From: Photobacterium swingsii
GTDB lineage: Bacteria; Pseudomonadota; Gammaproteobacteria; Enterobacterales; Vibrionaceae
NCBI RefSeq assembly: GCF_024346715.1
Contig: NZ_AP024852.1
Coordinates: forward strand, 1,364,001-1,428,000
DNA: 64,000 bases
Reading direction: 5' to 3'
Shown here: piece by piece, positions 60,079 to 64,000 of the stretch
How positions within the stretch are numbered: position 1 is the stretch's first letter
Layout of the letters: each line of letters opens with the position of its first letter
The notes under the pieces: generated by a model
Databases searched by the model: none
The model's input: only the letters and a program-made list of their open reading frames with translations
Told to the model about the DNA's origin: nothing
Position numbers and translations under genes: made by a program

Positions 60079-60413
60079 TTTGTATCTAAATGAGCAATTT
60101 TGAAGGTGTTTCCGTACTGCTTTTAAAGCTTATACGTAGCGTTATGGTAATTAGCGCACACAGGTAGAACCCAATAATGCACTATGTTTAATAATATTAT
60201 GCTTGATATGCACTTCTCGCAATTTTGCTTTTTTGGGGAGTGTTAATGACTAAATTTGGACAAAATATACAGAATTTTGAGTGAAATCATGTTTTGTTGT
60301 GGGTTAAATAACCGTTTGCTGGCATTTCTCTGACATCCTTGGTATAAAACGCGCTTACTTTTTCCCGCTGGAACAGTGGCGACTGAAAGTAGTGCAACGG
60401 AGTAGGAAATTTA
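60079..60413. other. 335-base gap between divergent genes
   Basis: It holds the promoter region of the basic winged-helix gene; TATAAA near 60344 is a plausible -10-like element. No gene, repeat or RNA was recognised. Confidence 0.45.
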
Positions 60414-60815
60414 ATGAGAATCTCTCACAAACGTAAAGTTCAGCTTAAGCTGCAAAAGCGTGTATTAGCAAATGTAGCAGTAGCAAAACCAGCAGCGAAG
60501 AAAGACGCTGTGAAAAAAGCACCAACTGCAGAAACAGTAAAAGCTGCACCAGCGGCGAAGCCTGTAGAAGAAAAAAAGACAGTGAAAGCAGCACCAGCTG
60601 CAAAAGTGTCTTTGACTCCAAAACAGCAGCAAGTGCTTGATATTGTAATAAGCAACGCTGAAGGTCTAAACCCGAAAGGTATTGGTCTTCAAGCGGGTCA
60701 AGAAGATGCGAAAGCGGCTTCTTGGGCGACTGGCGCGCTAAAAAAACTGGCTGAAGAAGGCCTAGTTGAGCGTATCCAGCTAGCGGGTAACAAAGTGCTT
60801 TATAAAGCAGCTTAA
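60414..60815 (+). CDS. Lys/Ala-rich basic protein with C-terminal winged-helix-like domain
   Basis: 133 residues. The first 70 are basic and low-complexity, with KKAP/KAAPAAK-type repeats reminiscent of histone H1-like tails. The last 65 fold like a small winged helix (SLTPKQQQVLDIVISNAEGLNPKGI, ASWATGALKKLAEEGLVERI). This layout suggests non-specific DNA or RNA binding. It is monocistronic with a strong terminator. I do not recognise a named family member. Confidence 0.65.
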   Translation: MRISHKRKVQLKLQKRVLANVAVAKPAAKKDAVKKAPTAETVKAAPAAKPVEEKKTVKAAPAAKVSLTPKQQQVLDIVISNAEGLNPKGIGLQAGQEDAKAASWATGALKKLAEEGLVERIQLAGNKVLYKAA

Positions 60816-60824
60816 TTCTCGCTC

Positions 60825-60864
60825 CCCGCCTCTTATCGTTAGAGGCGGGTGTTCCTTTCTTTTT
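60825..60864 (+). terminator. Terminator after the basic protein gene
   Basis: CCCGCCTCT / AGAGGCGGG stem followed by a pyrimidine-rich T stretch. Confidence 0.7.
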
Positions 60865-61036
60865 CATACCAAGTGTCACACTTCCCCTCATTCTTTATCT
60901 TTTTATCTCAATTTTGTTAACGACATCTCATTAATCTGACGATTTCTTAAGTCTCTGCTATAACTTATTTATAACGGATTTAAATATTCAGGGACTCAAT
61001 ACCAAGTAAAACAGACTTATCCATCAGGGCAGTAGT

Positions 61037-61193
61037 ACCAATCTAACTAAGTGGCTGATCAATCTTGCTGGTTAAAATCACTGATAACTGCGTTATAGAT
61101 TTGTAGGTAGAAAAATTCGCTAGCTTCAATCTATTTTTGTTCTGAGCGATGGCTCCTACGCAATGACCTGAACACTGACTTATCCAGATTGGT
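61037..61193. repeat. MITE-like element with terminal inverted repeats
   Basis: A 157-base non-coding segment bounded by imperfect inverted repeats: ACCAATCT-aac-TAAGT at the left (61037-61052) and its complement ACTTA-tcc-AGATTGGT at the right (61178-61193). No open frame lies inside. No clear target duplication is visible at the edges. It lies in the 415-base gap before a small gene. Only one full copy was found in the window. Confidence 0.65.
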
Positions 61194-61229
61194 TAAGTGG
61201 ATTTGATATATAACTCGGAGGCAAGATTT

Positions 61230-61535
61230 ATGACGATGATAAGTGCTAGAGAGTTTTCTGACTGGCTTCGTAATCGCTTTGCTGAAGAAGAACAAGGTGT
61301 GTGCTTGACGCGCGACGATATTAATCAGCTAACGGGCAGACAGAGCTTTTCTCTGGGATTTGTGCATGACATCCATTATGAGCTTATGCAGCATGGCATG
61401 GCTTTTGTGACAGATACATCAAGAGAAAAATTTTATTTGGTACCGATATCAAATAAGCCTTGGCGAGATCAATTAGAACGTCAATACGAAAGGGAGTTGT
61501 TCTGTAATGTACTACCGCTAGATAAGTCGGGTTGA
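61230..61535 (+). CDS. Small conserved-looking protein, function unknown
   Basis: 101 residues, soluble, no signal peptide. The N-terminal half is helical (SAREFSDWLRNRFAEEEQGVCLTRDDINQLTG), followed by FVHDIHYELMQHGMAFVTD. A strong GGAGG site precedes the ATG at 61230; a longer frame from 61197 starts inside the end of the repeat region and is less likely. Family not recognised. Confidence 0.6.
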   Translation: MTMISAREFSDWLRNRFAEEEQGVCLTRDDINQLTGRQSFSLGFVHDIHYELMQHGMAFVTDTSREKFYLVPISNKPWRDQLERQYERELFCNVLPLDKSG

Positions 61536-61582
61536 AACTGAATAGTCAGTACATCTATGACGTTGCGAACAATAAATAGAAA

Positions 61583-61611
61583 TAAAAAAAGGGGGCTAAT
61601 GATTAGCCCCC
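61583..61611. terminator. Bidirectional terminator between the small gene and aspC
   Basis: GGGGGCTAAT / ATTAGCCCCC with an A/T run on the aspC side. Confidence 0.8.
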
Positions 61612-61659
61612 TCGTTAATTAATATAGATCAAACATGCATATACGGTTGCAGGCTGATT

Positions 61660-62850
61660 CTACAATACCGCGGCAATACCTTTACAAAGTGGTAGCATGT
61701 TATTTTTGGTCATGCCGGCAACGCTGATACGACCAGAGCCAACGATGTAAATTGCAAATTCATCTTTTAAACGGTTCACTTGCTCTTTACTTAAGCCTGA
61801 GAACGAGAACATGCCATTTTGACGCTCGATAAAGCTAAAGTCGGCATCCACACCTAGCTCTTTCAAGGTGTTGACGAATAATGTACGCATTTCTTGGATA
61901 CGATCACGCATCTCTGCGACTTCCTGCTCCCATTCTGCACGTAAAGCAGTATCGTTTAGGATCTCGGTTACAATTGCCGCACCGTGAGCGGGTGGGTTAG
62001 AGTAGATGACTCGAGCAATACTCTTCACCTGGCTAAAAGCGGTATTTGCAAGCTCTGCCGTTTCAGCTACAAGAGTGAAAGCACCAACGCGCTCGTTGTA
62101 TAAACCAAAGTTTTTAGAGAACGAACTCGCAATTAAAAGCTCTTTACATTGTGCCGCAAAAATACGTAGACCCAGTGCATCTTCTTCAACGCCAGCAGCA
62201 AAACCTTGATAAGCAAAGTCAAACATTGGAAGCAGTTCTTTTTCAACACACAGCGCTGCTAGTTGCTCCCATTGTGCTGTATCTGGGTCGATACCTGTTG
62301 GGTTATGACAACAGCCATGTAGTAGCACGATGTCGCCAGCATCAGCTTGAGATAAATCGTTCAGCATGGCCGCAAAGTCCATGTCTTTAGTTTCAGCGTT
62401 GTAATAGCCATATTGCGCAGTTTCAAGGTTTGCCGCCGCAAATACGCCGTTGTGGTTAGCCCAAGTTGGGTTACTGATCCATACTTTTACATCACCAAGC
62501 TGACGTTTAATGAATTCAGCAGCAACGCGTAATGCACCCGTACCACCCGGTGCTTGTGCTGTAAGTGCACGCTTGTTTGAGATAATCGTAGCGTCATGAC
62601 CAAATAGCAGTTGCTGCACAGCAAGGCCGTATTCCGCTGTACCAGGGATGCTAAGGTATGACTTAGTTGTTTCTTTTTCTAACAGGATGGCTTCTGCTTT
62701 CTTAACAGTAGCAAGTACAGGTGTATTACCTGTTTCATCTTTGTAAATACCCACACCTAGATTAATTTTCTCTGCGCGAGCATCGTTTTTGAATTCTTCA
62801 GTGAGGCCAAGGATAGGATCGGCTGGTGCAGCTACGATTTTTTCAAACAT
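61660..62850 (-). CDS. aspC: Aspartate aminotransferase AspC
   Basis: 396 residues, pyridoxal-phosphate fold type I, class I aminotransferase. It interconverts aspartate and oxaloacetate (and aromatic amino acids to some extent). The PLP lysine is Lys246 in [15 protein letters not shown]. Other family blocks are [16 protein letters not shown] and [14 protein letters not shown] [14 protein letters not shown]. The ATG at 62850 gives the E. coli-like start ([14 protein letters not shown]); the frame begins four codons earlier at 62862. It lies close to ycbL, as in E. coli. Confidence 0.93.
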   Translation of the reverse strand: MFEKIVAAPADPILGLTEEFKNDARAEKINLGVGIYKDETGNTPVLATVKKAEAILLEKETTKSYLSIPGTAEYGLAVQQLLFGHDATIISNKRALTAQAPGGTGALRVAAEFIKRQLGDVKVWISNPTWANHNGVFAAANLETAQYGYYNAETKDMDFAAMLNDLSQADAGDIVLLHGCCHNPTGIDPDTAQWEQLAALCVEKELLPMFDFAYQGFAAGVEEDALGLRIFAAQCKELLIASSFSKNFGLYNERVGAFTLVAETAELANTAFSQVKSIARVIYSNPPAHGAAIVTEILNDTALRAEWEQEVAEMRDRIQEMRTLFVNTLKELGVDADFSFIERQNGMFSFSGLSKEQVNRLKDEFAIYIVGSGRISVAGMTKNNMLPLCKGIAAVL

Positions 62851-63149
62851 TGTGGTGGTCATCCATGCTGAGAGTAATAAAGGGCTATAGCTCTCTTTAT
62901 ACCCTTTGAGAGTGCCTATTTACAACAAAATGCAACAATTTAACCCGATTTATTTTCATACCAGATATTTTTTGCATCTTATCGGTAACCACCTTATAAA
63001 AATAGCGCGGAAAGTTTTGCTTTATAGTTATTAAATAACGTTATTTATTGAGTTTGTTGACTGTTTTGTGAGCTTAATCGAATGTTTTTTGTGGCGGCGA
63101 TCAAATTTGGTGTAATTTTACGAGATGTGCTGGTGATGTAACATTGTGA

Positions 63150-63165
63150 TGTGAAACTGATCACA
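63150..63165. promoter_or_regulatory. CRP site in the aspC/MFS divergent region
   Basis: TGTGA-AACTGA-TCACA has both perfect core half-sites with the correct six-base spacer. It lies 250 bases before the MFS gene. It may control that gene, aspC, or both. The rest of this 552-base gap shows no gene. Confidence 0.65.
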
Positions 63166-63414
63166 GTTGGTATGGATAGCTCTAACGTAGGATTACTCCC
63201 CGAAGGAAAACGCTCTAATATGATGATTTAATATGGCTTTTAATTATAAAACACCACAAAAAGCCATTTAGAGAGATAAAAGCAAGTAACTGATGTTTTT
63301 ATCCTATATTCATCAGCCCTGAGCGTGGAAATATACCGGCTTCATTTATCTGTTGTGCATTTATCAAACAGCAACAATGAATGAGGTCGCTGGCGTTTAA
63401 TCGGGGAATAAAAT

Positions 63415-64000
63415 GGAAAAGCCACGCCTGTCTTTTTGGCAAATATGGAACATGAGTTTTGGGTTTTTAGGCATTCAGTTTGGCTTCGGCTTGCAAAATG
63501 CTAATGTGAGTCGAATTTTTGAAACGCTAGGCGCGAGCATAGATCAAATTCCGATCTTATGGATTGCTGCGCCGCTGACAGGTTTACTCGTTCAACCTAT
63601 CATTGGTTACTTCAGTGACCGTACATGGACAGTATTGGGACGACGTCGGCCATATTTCTTATGCGGTGCCATCGCATCGTCAATAGCACTGCTTGTTATG
63701 CCTTACTCTCCGTACTTGTGGGTTGCTGCAGGTATGCTTTGGATTTTAGATGCTTCTATTAATGTGTCGATGGAACCGTTCCGAGCGTTAGTCGCTGATA
63801 ACCTACCATCAGATCAGCGTACTCAAGGCTTCGCTGTCCAAACTTTCTTTATTGGTGTCGGTTCTGTTGTTGCTTCGGCAATGCCGTATATCTTGAGTAA
63901 TGTTTTTGATGTGGCAAATACAGCACCTGCGGGCGAAGTACCGCCGTCAGTGAAAATCTCATTCCTTTGTGGCGCATTGGTTTTCTTAGCATCCATTTTA
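63415..64000 (+). CDS. SLC45-like MFS sugar transporter (truncated by window edge)
   Basis: The first 195 codons only; the gene continues beyond the right edge. It begins with a conserved N-terminus (FWQIWNMSFGFLGIQFGFGLQNANVSRIF) and has the loop motif GYFSDRTWTVLGRRRPYF, both typical of the SLC45/plant-sucrose-carrier-like branch of the major facilitator superfamily. Bacterial relatives transport maltose or other disaccharides by proton symport. A GGGGAA site precedes the ATG. Substrate cannot be told from this part. Confidence 0.8.

Noticed and set aside
60445..60891. 148-residue Leu-rich minus-strand frame opposite the basic protein gene
   Set aside because: Low-complexity complement of the Lys/Ala repeats, without a ribosome site.
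61010..61036. Second MITE end (ACTTATCC) just left of the element
   Set aside because: Only eight bases match and no matching left end is found; it may be a relic but is not supported.

Overview
The window looks like chromosomal DNA of a marine gammaproteobacterium of the family Vibrionaceae, most likely Photobacterium. This rests on protein resemblance: MukFEB, GalETKM, TorECA, a CosR/BCCT pair and an imelysin cluster, all Vibrio/Enterobacteria-like. No rRNA, tRNA, CRISPR array, IS transposase or prophage gene was seen. The only mobile-type feature is one short MITE-like element.

Layout. (1) 0.1-10 kb: a TcyP-type cystine carrier, then elyC divergent from cmoM-mukF-mukE-mukB, the chromosome condensin operon. 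(2) 10-16 kb and 28-34.5 kb: two parallel beta-galactoside cassettes. Each has an EbgR-like LacI repressor, a large GH2 beta-galactosidase and an APC-superfamily permease; the second also has the EbgC subunit. Near-identical operators of the form TAGTAAAA-n-TTTTACTA sit in front of the genes. (3) 16-28 kb, between the cassettes: a lipoprotein, a Sel1-repeat protein, the torECA trimethylamine N-oxide respiration operon, and a TetR-controlled RND efflux pair. (4) 34.6-40.5 kb: galE-galT-galK-galM (Leloir pathway) and galR, with a GalR operator and a CRP-like site upstream of galE. Together, regions 2 and 4 form a complete route from beta-galactoside to glucose-1-phosphate.

(5) 40.6-50.5 kb: a tRNA-binding protein, a PEP-CTERM VWA protein, an aspartate/glutamate racemase divergent from a HypT-like regulator, a Dcu-type C4-dicarboxylate carrier, a TSUP permease with a convergent LysR gene, and cosR / unknown gene / BCCT osmolyte carrier. 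(6) 50.6-55.9 kb: a probable Fur-controlled four-gene envelope cluster (imelysin, di-heme DUF1111 protein, second imelysin-like lipoprotein, Tat-type DUF1513 lipoprotein). (7) 56-64 kb: ldtD-ycbK-ycbL cell-wall/housekeeping genes, DUF2982, a basic winged-helix protein, the MITE-like element, a small unknown gene, aspC, and the start of an SLC45-like MFS sugar carrier that runs off the right edge.

In E. coli the genes elyC-cmoM-mukFEB-ldtD-ycbK-ycbL-aspC are contiguous. Here about 46 kb of catabolic, respiratory and stress genes lies between mukB and ldtD. Main points for follow-up: APC-family carriers as possible galactoside transporters, the shared operator set, and the imelysin/DUF1111/DUF1513 cluster, in which the second imelysin has lost its motif histidine.
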